This document shows positions 1 through 8,745 of a stretch of DNA of 8,745 nucleotides, piece after piece; position 1 is the first letter of the stretch, and every line of letters starts with the position of its first letter. This DNA is from DATMER01 sp036277235. Lineage in GTDB: Bacteria; Acidobacteriota; Thermoanaerobaculia; Multivoradales; UBA5704. The translations under genes were made by a program, and so were the position numbers. The DNA lies in contig DASUNJ010000376.1 in assembly GCA_036277235.1 (NCBI GenBank), positions 1 through 8,745 of the forward strand, in the 5' to 3' direction. The notes beneath the pieces were generated by a model. The model saw only the letters and a list, made by a program, of their open reading frames with translations. It was not told the DNA's origin and did not search any database.

Positions 1-2857
<2,857 letters not shown>

Positions 2858-2863
2858 GGTATT

Positions 2864-2868
2864 CCTCC
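2864..2868 (-). promoter_or_regulatory. Ribosome binding site of hppA
   Basis: On the minus strand GGAGG lies six bases before the ATG at 2857-2855 (GGAGGAATACCATG). This is a near-ideal Shine-Dalgarno site, and it fixes the start directly ahead of a signal-like N-terminus. A second GGAGGA lies a few bases further upstream (2871-2876). Confidence 0.8.
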
Positions 2869-3062
2869 GAATCCTCCGGGAAAGAAAGACTCAGCGCGAG
2901 CCGAGAGCCACCGGCACTCGATGCCGGAAGGCGGGGAGGCTGCGCTGACCGGGCTATTGCTCAGATTCAGGGCTGCCGGCCGGAGGGCCGGGCGCGCCGA
3001 TCCGGCGGAGGGTACCATAAGTTGCGTTCATTCCCCACTCCCCGCCCGCATAGACCCTCCTC

Positions 3063-3068
3063 TATACT
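3063..3068 (+). promoter_or_regulatory. Candidate -10 element of the pseudokinase gene
   Basis: TATACT matches the sigma70-type -10 consensus TATAAT at five of six bases in otherwise GC-rich DNA. It lies about 41 bases before the ATG at 3110, which would give a leader of about 35 bases. No good -35 hexamer is found at 16-18 bases upstream (the area is C-rich). The call therefore rests on the -10 alone. Confidence 0.4.
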
Positions 3069-3095
3069 AGGCACAACTGCAGTACTGCCAGGATC

Positions 3096-3102
3096 GAGGG
3101 GA
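3096..3102 (+). promoter_or_regulatory. Ribosome binding site of the pseudokinase gene
   Basis: GAGGGGA ends seven bases before the ATG at 3110, which supports this start. The translated kinase-like fold begins within a few residues of this Met (RYDLARIL strand), as expected for an N-terminal kinase domain. Confidence 0.65.
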
Positions 3103-3109
3103 CGAGACC

Positions 3110-5467
3110 ATGGAGTTCCGTGAGCTCACCGAGCGCTACGACCTCGCCAGGATCCTTCACTCCGGACGTTCCGCCACGGTGATGCGGGCCACGGACAAGC
3201 GGTCGGCGCAGGCCGTCGCGGTCAAGATGATTCAGGCCTCGCCGGCCGGGTTCGAGGAGGCGGCCGCTCGCTTCGAGGCTTTCGCGGCCGCTCTCGCCGT
3301 GCTGCGCCACCCGTCGCTCCCTGCCGTCCTCGACTCCGGCCTCACCCAGGACGGCGGCGCCTTCCTGGTGTTCGAGCTGCTGGAGGGCCGCCCGCTCGAC
3401 TCGCTCGCGGGCAAGCTGCCCCCCGAAACCGGCATGGCCTTCCTCGGTCAGGCCCTGGACGGATTGGAGGCCCTGGCATCGCGCGGGCTCGCCCATGGCA
3501 ACGTGTCTCCGGACAACCTGTTCGCCGTGACCGGCGCAGATGGCGTTGCGCGGGCGAAGGTGCTGGGATTGGGCAGCCCGATTTTTCGCATCGGGATCCC
3601 GGTTGCGGCGGAAACCGCGCGGTTCCTCGCTCCAGAGCTGGCCCATGGCGGCATTCCCACCGCCCGCTCGGACGTCTTCTCGTTCGGTCTCACCGCCTGC
3701 CATCTGCTCGGCTGCGCGGTTTCGCCCGGCGATTCCCCCACGGTGCAGCTCCCGTTCGCCCTCGCCCTGGAGGTCGAGGACGACGCGGCGTTGCGGACGA
3801 TCCTGGAGCGGATGCTGCTGCGCGATCCCGCCGAGCGGCCCGCTTTGCGCGAGGTCCGGGCGGCTTTCCGGCAGGCTCTCGGAGAGCAGGCGGCAACTCC
3901 GGCCGTTGCCTCTATCCCGATCCCGGGCGGGAGCCCCTCCGGTCCCTCCCCCCTGGGAGGGGGCGGTTGGGAACGGGGGGAGGCTAGGAGGGGGGCGGCT
4001 CCGAATGGCAAGGACGCGGAGGTTGTGGCTGGCGGCGACACCCCCCTCCTAACCTCCCCCCAGAGCCAACCCTCCCCCTCCCCGGGGGGAGGGACCGGAG
4101 GGACTCAGCCTCCTCCTGAGCCCATTCCGGAGGGGGATGTCCTGCGGGAGATCAACGACGAGGTGCTGGATGCCTTGACCGCTCCGCCGCCGCCGGCGCC
4201 AATAGAAGTTGCGGCCGCTCCTCCGCCACCCGCCCGATCGAACCGCGCGGTCCTGCTCGGCGCGATCGCGGCGGCGGTGGTCGTCGCGGTTCTCGGCGGC
4301 ATCTGGGGTCTTCGCAAGCCGGTCGAGCAGCCAGTGCCGGCAGGTCCGGTGGCTCTTCCGATCCCGCCGCCGCCTTCGCCCCAGGCGGTCATGGCGAAGC
4401 TGGAGGAGGCGAGGATGCTTCTGGCCCAGGGCGAGGACCGGCGGGCGGAGGAGACGGTCCGGGCGCTCTCTTCCGTGGAGCAGAGCACGCTCCCGCCCGA
4501 GGCCTGCGCCCGCCTGGCCGAGCTGGAGGAGATGCTCTCCCTCATCGCCGTGGAGCGTTTCCCCGCCGACCTCGCGCGCGGTTTGAAGGACGGGGACCTC
4601 GGGCTGCTGCGCGGCGCGGTCGCCACCGGCTCGGGCCTCGGCGCGGACCTCCCCGCCGGGCTGGCGGCAGACTTCGAGCGGGCGCGAAAGATGGTCGAGC
4701 TTCACCGGCTGATCGAGGCCGACGCGGCCGAGGGCCGGCACGCCGCGGTGCTGCAGCGCTTCGCCGAGCTCGAGACGCTCGCTCCCAGGGTCGGCGATCC
4801 GCTGGATTTGCGGGCGAAGTCGGCGCAGGCGGTCGAGTCCCAGGCCGAGGCCCTGGCGGCCCAGGGGCGTTACGACGAGGCCCTGGCGAAGCTGGCGCCG
4901 CTGGAGGCCACCTGGAGCGGCCGGGAGGGGTTGTCCGCCCGCGCCGCGGCCTACCGCAAGTCGAAGGGCGACGAGCCGAAGCAGCAGGCGCTCCTCGCCT
5001 CGATCCCCGCCTGGGAGCGGCGCAAGAAGCCGCACGAGGCGCTGGATCTGCTGCGCAGCGTGGAGCCCACGCCGCACCTGCGTCCGCAGATCGAGGAGGC
5101 CCGCAAGCGTTTGGAAGCCCAGCTCGCCCAGCTCGACAAGGCACCGCCGGAGGTCATGCTCCGGGACGGCTACTCCCTGGAGTACTCGCGCGGCACCGTG
5201 GCAGAGCTGAGCTTCCGCGTCACGGACGACTACGGGGTCCGCGGCGTGAAGCTGATGGCCCGCGCGCCGGGCGGCAAGATGCGCGAGTATCCACTGGAAA
5301 TCACCCGCGCCGGGGGCTACTATACGGCGGAGATGCCGTCGAGCTTCCACCAGAACGGCACGGTCGAGCTCTACGTGGTGGCCAGGGACGTCTCCGGCAA
5401 CGAGGGACACTTCGGCACGCCGGACGAGCCGATGAAGCTGACTCGGATCGGGAGCAACCGGATTTAG
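3110..5467 (+). CDS. Membrane-anchored Ser/Thr protein kinase-like protein, predicted pseudokinase, with TPR-like and Ig-like C-terminal parts
   Basis: The 785-residue protein has a Hanks-type kinase fold at about residues 8-258. Kept are the beta-3 lysine (AVAVK, K39), the APE motif (FLAPE, 172-176), the helix-F motif DVFSFG (188-193) and the late arginine (DPAERP, 239-244). Lost are the glycine loop (HSGRSATV, one glycine), the HRD aspartate (HGNVSPDN, 129-136: HRDxKPxN has become HGNVSPDN) and the DFG aspartate (GLG, 153-155). Phosphotransfer is therefore unlikely, and a scaffold or allosteric role is inferred. A Pro/Gly-rich linker follows, partly made of a translated inverted repeat (about residues 275-333). 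One membrane helix is at about 380-401. Beyond it come a helical, TPR-like region (about 420-675, e.g. AAQGRYDEALAKL) and a beta-rich Ig/FN3-like domain (about 676-785, VTDDYGVRGVKL and ARDVSGNEG). The likely topology is kinase inside and C-terminus outside. It is transcribed away from hppA and converges on the exporter gene, six bases between stops. Partner and signal are unknown. Confidence 0.87.
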   Translation: MEFRELTERYDLARILHSGRSATVMRATDKRSAQAVAVKMIQASPAGFEEAAARFEAFAAALAVLRHPSLPAVLDSGLTQDGGAFLVFELLEGRPLDSLAGKLPPETGMAFLGQALDGLEALASRGLAHGNVSPDNLFAVTGADGVARAKVLGLGSPIFRIGIPVAAETARFLAPELAHGGIPTARSDVFSFGLTACHLLGCAVSPGDSPTVQLPFALALEVEDDAALRTILERMLLRDPAERPALREVRAAFRQALGEQAATPAVASIPIPGGSPSGPSPLGGGGWERGEARRGAAPNGKDAEVVAGGDTPLLTSPQSQPSPSPGGGTGGTQPPPEPIPEGDVLREINDEVLDALTAPPPPAPIEVAAAPPPPARSNRAVLLGAIAAAVVVAVLGGIWGLRKPVEQPVPAGPVALPIPPPPSPQAVMAKLEEARMLLAQGEDRRAEETVRALSSVEQSTLPPEACARLAELEEMLSLIAVERFPADLARGLKDGDLGLLRGAVATGSGLGADLPAGLAADFERARKMVELHRLIEADAAEGRHAAVLQRFAELETLAPRVGDPLDLRAKSAQAVESQAEALAAQGRYDEALAKLAPLEATWSGREGLSARAAAYRKSKGDEPKQQALLASIPAWERRKKPHEALDLLRSVEPTPHLRPQIEEARKRLEAQLAQLDKAPPEVMLRDGYSLEYSRGTVAELSFRVTDDYGVRGVKLMARAPGGKMREYPLEITRAGGYYTAEMPSSFHQNGTVELYVVARDVSGNEGHFGTPDEPMKLTRIGSNRI
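3931..4106. repeat. GC-rich inverted repeat (MITE/REP-like) inserted in frame in the pseudokinase gene
   Basis: The left arm, 3931-3995, and the right arm, 4041-4106, are about 65 bases each and roughly 88% complementary. Shared blocks are CTCCGGTCCCTCCCCCC and GGGGGGAGG(C/T)TAGGAGGGGGG. The spacer is 45 bases. Each arm also contains a smaller palindrome (CCCTCCC...GGGAGGG). The element is read through in frame and gives the linker peptide PSGPSPLGGGGWERGEARRG and its continuation. Peptides of this kind are the usual translation of dispersed palindromic repeats in GC-rich genomes. The insertion sits between kinase fold and membrane helix, where a flexible linker tolerates it. Confidence 0.8.
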
Positions 5468-5473
5468 GAGGGC

Positions 5474-7474
5474 CTACATCCCCCCCCGCCCGCCGCCCAC
5501 CAGGGGCAGGCTCCCTACTCCCATGTCCGCCTGGGGGACGGCTTTCTCTTCTTCCTCTTCATGCTCGGCCTCTCCGGGATTGCGGAAGAGGTTCGATTCC
5601 AGGTTGTACTGCCGGGTGTAGAGGGCGTGGTAGCGGCCTCCGAGGGCAAGCAGCTCCTCGTGCCGGCCGCGCTCCACGATCTGCCCCAGCTCCAGCACTA
5701 GGATCGTGTCGGCCCTGCGGATCGTCGAGAGCCGGTGGGCGATCACGAAGGTCGTGCGCCCGCGCATCAGCTCGGCGAGGCCCTCCTGGATCAGCGCTTC
5801 GCTTTCGCTGTCGAGGGACGAGGTCGCCTCGTCGAGGATCAGGATGCGCGGATCGGCCAGGATGGCGCGGGCGATCGCGACCCTCTGCCGCTCGCCGCCC
5901 GAGAGCTTCACTCCGCGCTCGCCCACGATCGTGTCGTAGCGGTCGGGAAGGCGCTGCACGAATTCGTCGCAGCGGGCGATCCGCGCGGCCCGCAGGATGT
6001 CCTCGTTCGAGGCGTGCGGCCGGGCATAGGCGATGTTCTCCAGCACCGTCCCGTCGAAGAGGAAGTTGTCCTGGAACACCACCCCGAGATGGGAGCGGTA
6101 GTCGTGCAGGCGGATTCCGGAGAGGTCCTGGCCGTCGACCAGGATCGTGCCCGAGGTCGGACGGTGGAAGGCGGCGACCAGTCCGATCAGCGTGCTCTTG
6201 CCCGAGCCCGACGATCCCACCAGGGCGGTCGAGGTTCCCGGCCTGGCCAGGAAGGAGACGCCGCGCAGCACCGGCGTACCCGCCTGGTACTCGAACCAGA
6301 CGTCCTGGAACTCGATCCGGCCCTCGACGGTGGGCAGCGGCCGGCGCTCCATCTCGCCGGCGTCCTCGGGCGTCTCGTTGCGGATCTCCCGGATGCGCTC
6401 CAGGCCGGCGAAGGCCTCGGTGAGCTGGCTGCCGATGTTGACCACCTGCATCACCGGTCCGACGAGCATGCCCAGGTAGAGGGTGAAGGCGAAGAAGGAG
6501 CCGACCGTCATCCGCCCCGAGAGCACCTCGTTGGCGCCCACCGCCATCATGGTCACGCCCACGATGCCGAGCAGCAGGGTCGAGCCGGCGCCGATCAGCG
6601 AGAAGCTGGTGATCGTGCTGGCGATGTTGCGGAACAGTCGGTGCGCGCCTTTCGCGAAGACCAGGTTCTCGCGTCGTTGGGCGCCATAGGCCTTCACCAC
6701 CCGCACGCCGGAGAACGACTCGGTGAGCCGGCCGGCGATCTCGGCGTTGATCTTGGAGCGCTCGCGGAACAGCGGGCGCAGGGTCTTGAACGCCCAGGCC
6801 ATGATGAGCGCGAAGAGCGAGAGGACGCCGACGGCGATCAGGGTCAGCTTGGCGCTCAGGTAGAGGAGGATGCCGAACGCGAGCACGGCCGTGACCGAGC
6901 CGCCCACCAGCTCGACGAGCCCGTTGCCCACCAGGTTGCGGATGCCCTCGGCGTCGTTCATGACCCGGGAGAGCAGGGCGCCGGACTTGGTCTGCTCGAA
7001 GTAGCCCACGGAAAGGCTGCCGACGTGGCGCTGCACTCCGCGGCGCATCTGAGTGATGGAACGCTGCGCGGCCTTGCCCAGCACCTGGGAGAGGGAGAAG
7101 GAGGTGATCCCCTGGATCAGGGTGGCGGCGCCCGCTGCGAAGAGAATCTGGGTGAGGAGCTCGCGATTGCCTTTGCCGATGACCTCGTCGAGCAGGTACT
7201 TGGTGGTGCCTGGGAGGACCAAGCCGGCAAGGCGGTTGATGAGCATCAGGCCGAGCCCGAGGGCGAGGCGGCCTTTGTGGGCGCGGACCAGATCGGCGGC
7301 GTCGGCCAGGACGACGCGGAAGGTCAGCGGCTTCTTGGGCTTCTTCTTGTCCCCTTCCTTCTCGCCTGGCTCCTGGCCGGAGCGGCGCTGCTTGGACGAG
7401 ACCAGGCCCCCGAAGAGTCCGGCGCGCGTGGCTCGGGGAGGCGGGGGCGGAACGGCGGTGGGTTCGGCGGACAT
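5474..7474 (-). CDS. ABC-type exporter, fused permease/ATPase (MsbA/lipid A exporter-like)
   Basis: This 666-residue half-transporter pumps a substrate out of the cytoplasm or flips a lipid, powered by ATP, and should work as a homodimer. Residues 1-55 are a hydrophilic Pro- then Lys-rich extension (KKKPKKP). Six membrane helices follow in about residues 65-345, with the coupling region GYFEQTKSGALLSRVMND typical of the exporter family. The ATPase domain is intact: Walker A GSSGSGKST (420-428), Q-loop VFQDNFLFDG, signature LSGGERQR (524-531), Walker B ILILDEAT with D548 and E549, D-loop SSLDSE and H-loop H580 (IAHRLST). The substrate cannot be read from sequence; lipids, glycolipids or drugs are typical for this family. 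The C-terminal tail is acidic (EHEEEEEK) and then ends in SLPLVGGGRGGM, which looks like a translated repeat remnant. The ATG at 7474 has no clear ribosome site; a -10-like TATTCT lies six bases upstream. It lies downstream of the lipoprotein gene on the same strand, with a 92-base gap that contains a palindrome. Confidence 0.96.
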   Translation of the reverse strand: MSAEPTAVPPPPPRATRAGLFGGLVSSKQRRSGQEPGEKEGDKKKPKKPLTFRVVLADAADLVRAHKGRLALGLGLMLINRLAGLVLPGTTKYLLDEVIGKGNRELLTQILFAAGAATLIQGITSFSLSQVLGKAAQRSITQMRRGVQRHVGSLSVGYFEQTKSGALLSRVMNDAEGIRNLVGNGLVELVGGSVTAVLAFGILLYLSAKLTLIAVGVLSLFALIMAWAFKTLRPLFRERSKINAEIAGRLTESFSGVRVVKAYGAQRRENLVFAKGAHRLFRNIASTITSFSLIGAGSTLLLGIVGVTMMAVGANEVLSGRMTVGSFFAFTLYLGMLVGPVMQVVNIGSQLTEAFAGLERIREIRNETPEDAGEMERRPLPTVEGRIEFQDVWFEYQAGTPVLRGVSFLARPGTSTALVGSSGSGKSTLIGLVAAFHRPTSGTILVDGQDLSGIRLHDYRSHLGVVFQDNFLFDGTVLENIAYARPHASNEDILRAARIARCDEFVQRLPDRYDTIVGERGVKLSGGERQRVAIARAILADPRILILDEATSSLDSESEALIQEGLAELMRGRTTFVIAHRLSTIRRADTILVLELGQIVERGRHEELLALGGRYHALYTRQYNLESNLFRNPGEAEHEEEEEKAVPQADMGVGSLPLVGGGRGGM

Positions 7475-7480
7475 GGAGCC

Positions 7481-7486
7481 AGAATA
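7481..7486 (-). promoter_or_regulatory. Candidate -10 element directly before the exporter start (possible leaderless mRNA)
   Basis: On the minus strand TGGTATTCTGGCTCCATG has TATTCT preceded by TGG (an extended -10-like TGn). It is placed so that transcription would begin at or next to the ATG. No Shine-Dalgarno sequence is visible between it and the start. No -35 match is seen at the normal spacing, so this is tentative. Confidence 0.35.
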
Positions 7487-7517
7487 CCAGGGTTGATCCC
7501 GTCCCCCCTCTCCCCTG

Positions 7518-7544
7518 CCCTCTCCCCCGTGCCGGGGGAGAGGG
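7518..7544. repeat. Perfect GC-rich palindrome between lipoprotein and exporter genes
   Basis: CCCTCTCCCCC and GGGGGAGAGGG form an 11-base-pair stem around the loop GTGCC, flanked by further C-rich or G-rich tracts (7502-7516 and 7551-7562). It resembles the dispersed palindromic repeats of GC-rich genomes. No T-run follows on either strand, so it is not a typical intrinsic terminator. As RNA it could still weaken read-through from the lipoprotein gene into the exporter or protect a 3' end. Confidence 0.75.
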
Positions 7545-7566
7545 AGCCATGCCCGGAGGGGGCTTC

Positions 7567-8682
7567 CTACCGCTTCCTGCCTACCGCCCCTACTTGTCGA
7601 GCCCGCACCTCCAACTCGTCGTCGAGCTTCAGGTCGACCTTCGTCCCTTCGGGGATGACGACCTCTTCTCCATTCCGGGAGGCGAGGACGGCTCCGGCCG
7701 CCGCGCCGATGATGGCTCCGATCACGGTGCCCTTGGAGCGGTCCTTCTTGCTGAGGACCCGGCCCAGGATGGCGCCTCCCGCGGCCGCGCCGCCGATGGT
7801 CGCCGCATCCCTGCGGGTCTCGTTGCTCCCCTGCTGCACGAAGGAGGCGTCGATCGGGACGGTCCTGCCGTCGGGGAGCACCAGGTCGGTGAACTTCAGG
7901 CCGAGCCTCGCCTGGCCGCCCACCTTGCCCAGGGGCACGGCTTCGGTGACCACGCCGACGATTTCCGAGCCGGCCGGGATGCCGACCGCGCCGTCCGAGG
8001 ACACGTCCGAGGCGACACGGGCACGGAAGATGTCGCCCGGCTCGCTGGTCTGGCTGGAGAGGCCCTCGAGAATCTCGACCTCCATCACTGTTCCGGCCGG
8101 CACGTTCACGACCAGCGGGGCCGGAAGCCGCGACTCTTCTTCCCCTTCGCGCTCTTCCCGCTCGCGAGCCTCGCGCTCCCGCTCGAGCTCGGCCGCCTCA
8201 CGCTCCGTCTCTTCATCCCGGCTCGACTCGGCGACCTCCTCGGTCTCCACCGGCTCGGTCTCCACCGGCTCCTCGCGGACGGGCTCCTCGCGCTCGACCC
8301 GCGGTGCCGGCTCGGGAGCCTGAGCCTGACGCTCCCGCTCCCTCAGACGCGCCTGGCGCTCGGCGGCGTCCTGCTCCCGGAGCCGCCGCTCGCGGGCGTC
8401 CAGCTCGGCGTTGCGCTCGGCGAGGAGCCGCTCCCGATCATCAAGATCCTGGCGCGCACCCGCGTCCTCGCCGGTCTCGGGCTCGACCACCACCACCCGC
8501 TCCTCGGGCTGAAACTCCGGGTCTTCGCCGACGATCTCGGGCGCAGTCTCTCGATCCTGCTCGTCCTGCTCGACGGCAACCTCGCCGCTCTCCGGCTCTT
8601 CGGACTGGCGGCAACCCATGCCGAACGCCGAGAGACCCAGGAAGAGGGCCAGGATGTAGGGTTGGATTCTGATGCTTCTCAT
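7567..8682 (-). CDS. Probable lipoprotein with charged coiled region and C-terminal glycine-zipper domain, function unknown
   Basis: From the ATG at 8682 the product has 371 residues. It begins with a basic n-region and hydrophobic segment (MRSIRIQPYILALFLGL) ending at GMGC (C24). This looks like a lipoprotein signal, though -3 is Gly rather than the usual Leu. Residues about 25-183 are extremely rich in Glu and Arg, with heptad-like charged helices (RERLLAERNAELDARERRL, EREAAELEREREAREREER) expected to form a long coiled coil or single alpha-helix. Residues about 184-371 form a compact domain: PAGTVMEVEILEGLSS, IPAGSEIVGVVTEA and a glycine zipper (GGAAAGGAILG, then GTVIGAIIGAAAGAVLAS). It then ends in a second PEGTKVDLKLDDEL strand. 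The paired AGT/EGT strands recall the VirB10/TrbI-type fold, but I claim only resemblance. An alternative GTG start at 8712, with GAGGG just upstream, would add ten residues. The ATG gives the better signal peptide. It lies upstream of the exporter on the same strand, so an envelope role beside it is possible. Confidence 0.75.
   Translation of the reverse strand: MRSIRIQPYILALFLGLSAFGMGCRQSEEPESGEVAVEQDEQDRETAPEIVGEDPEFQPEERVVVVEPETGEDAGARQDLDDRERLLAERNAELDARERRLREQDAAERQARLRERERQAQAPEPAPRVEREEPVREEPVETEPVETEEVAESSRDEETEREAAELEREREAREREEREGEEESRLPAPLVVNVPAGTVMEVEILEGLSSQTSEPGDIFRARVASDVSSDGAVGIPAGSEIVGVVTEAVPLGKVGGQARLGLKFTDLVLPDGRTVPIDASFVQQGSNETRRDAATIGGAAAGGAILGRVLSKKDRSKGTVIGAIIGAAAGAVLASRNGEEVVIPEGTKVDLKLDDELEVRARQVGAVGRKR
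8241..8270 (-). repeat. Two perfect 15-base tandem repeats within the lipoprotein gene
   Basis: CGGTCTCCACCGGCT occurs twice back to back (8241-8255 and 8256-8270). On the coding strand it encodes the EPVET pentapeptide twice in the acidic region. Being a multiple of three, copy-number change would not shift the frame. Confidence 0.8.
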
Positions 8683-8745
8683 GTACAGGGGATAGAGCAA
8701 GGCTGGTGCCACGCCGGCCCTCGCAGAGGAAACACGGGAAATACA

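Larger units (their letters stand above)
2858..3109. promoter_or_regulatory. Divergent intergenic region between hppA and the pseudokinase gene
   Basis: No gene is visible here; the region must hold start signals for both flanking genes. Within the probable hppA leader there are two perfect six-base-pair GC hairpins: CCGGCA/TGCCGG at 2911-2916 and 2922-2927 (loop CTCGA), and CCGGCC/GGCCGG at 2976-2981 and 2986-2991 (loop GGAG). On the minus strand the first is followed about 22 bases later by TCTTTCTTT, too far for an ordinary terminator. AT-richer islands at 3013-3035 and 3062-3068 are the likely promoter areas. I found no convincing minus-strand -35/-10 pair. Confidence 0.45.

Noticed and set aside
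3110..3880. Calling the kinase domain an active Ser/Thr kinase
   Set aside because: Both the HRD and DFG aspartates are absent, so the active label is not supported by sequence.
4049..5410. A 453-codon minus-strand frame opposite the pseudokinase gene
   Set aside because: It is antisense of the supported gene and has no domains; its C-terminus is the right arm of the inverted repeat read backwards.
7518..7544. Intrinsic terminator
   Set aside because: The stem is strong, but no T-run follows on either strand. A repeat element is the better description.
5559..7550. A 663-codon minus-strand frame overlapping the exporter
   Set aside because: It is the exporter DNA read in another frame: Arg/Pro-rich, no motifs. 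The real frame has every ABC motif.
8241..8270. CRISPR or VNTR array
   Set aside because: Only two 15-base copies with no spacers, inside a low-complexity acidic coding stretch.
5735..8323. An 862-codon plus-strand open frame across the exporter and lipoprotein genes
   Set aside because: It is antisense to two well-supported genes and the palindrome between them, with no recognisable domain.

Overview
The window is GC-rich bacterial chromosome (or metagenomic contig) carrying four main genes and the 3' end of a fifth. No rRNA, tRNA, transposase, phage gene, plasmid gene or CRISPR array is visible. The gene content suggests a soil or sediment bacterium of the Acidobacteriota kind: a divergent proton-pumping pyrophosphatase, a membrane-anchored Hanks-type kinase homologue with a large external part, a glycine-zipper lipoprotein, and GC-rich palindromic repeats. 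That placement is an inference. Myxococcota, Gemmatimonadota and similar groups are not excluded.

Layout. Positions 1-495 (+) hold the C-terminal end of a membrane pyrophosphatase (HppA) that enters from outside the window. It runs tail-to-tail into a second, complete hppA on the minus strand (2857 down to 293). The two 3' ends form an imperfect inverted repeat, about 87% identical by hand count, joined near position 430 with no spacer. Neither gene has a stop codon of its own at the expected place, and each reads on into the antisense of the other. A 252-base divergent intergenic region (2858-3109) separates hppA from a plus-strand gene (3110-5467). That gene encodes a single-pass membrane protein with an N-terminal kinase fold whose catalytic residues are missing (a predicted pseudokinase), a Pro/Gly-rich linker, one membrane span, a TPR-like helical region and a C-terminal Ig-like domain. 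Only six bases past its stop, the convergent minus-strand gene for an MsbA-type ABC exporter ends (7474-5474). Upstream of the exporter on the same strand lies a probable lipoprotein gene (8682-7567) with a long charged region and a C-terminal glycine-zipper domain.

Two threads run through the window. First, GC-rich palindromic elements occur at 3931-4106 (inside the pseudokinase gene, kept in frame and translated), at 7518-7544 (between lipoprotein and exporter), and perhaps in degraded form at 5476-5520 (the last codons of the exporter). Second, most products are membrane or envelope proteins: PPi-driven proton pumping, a transmembrane signalling-like protein, an exporter and a lipoprotein. 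I see no firm evidence that they form one system. The exporter and lipoprotein are co-directional and may share transcription, while the pseudokinase is transcribed towards them. The points most worth a second look are the seamless hppA/hppA junction (real rearrangement or assembly chimera), the pseudokinase receptor, and the in-frame inverted-repeat insertion.
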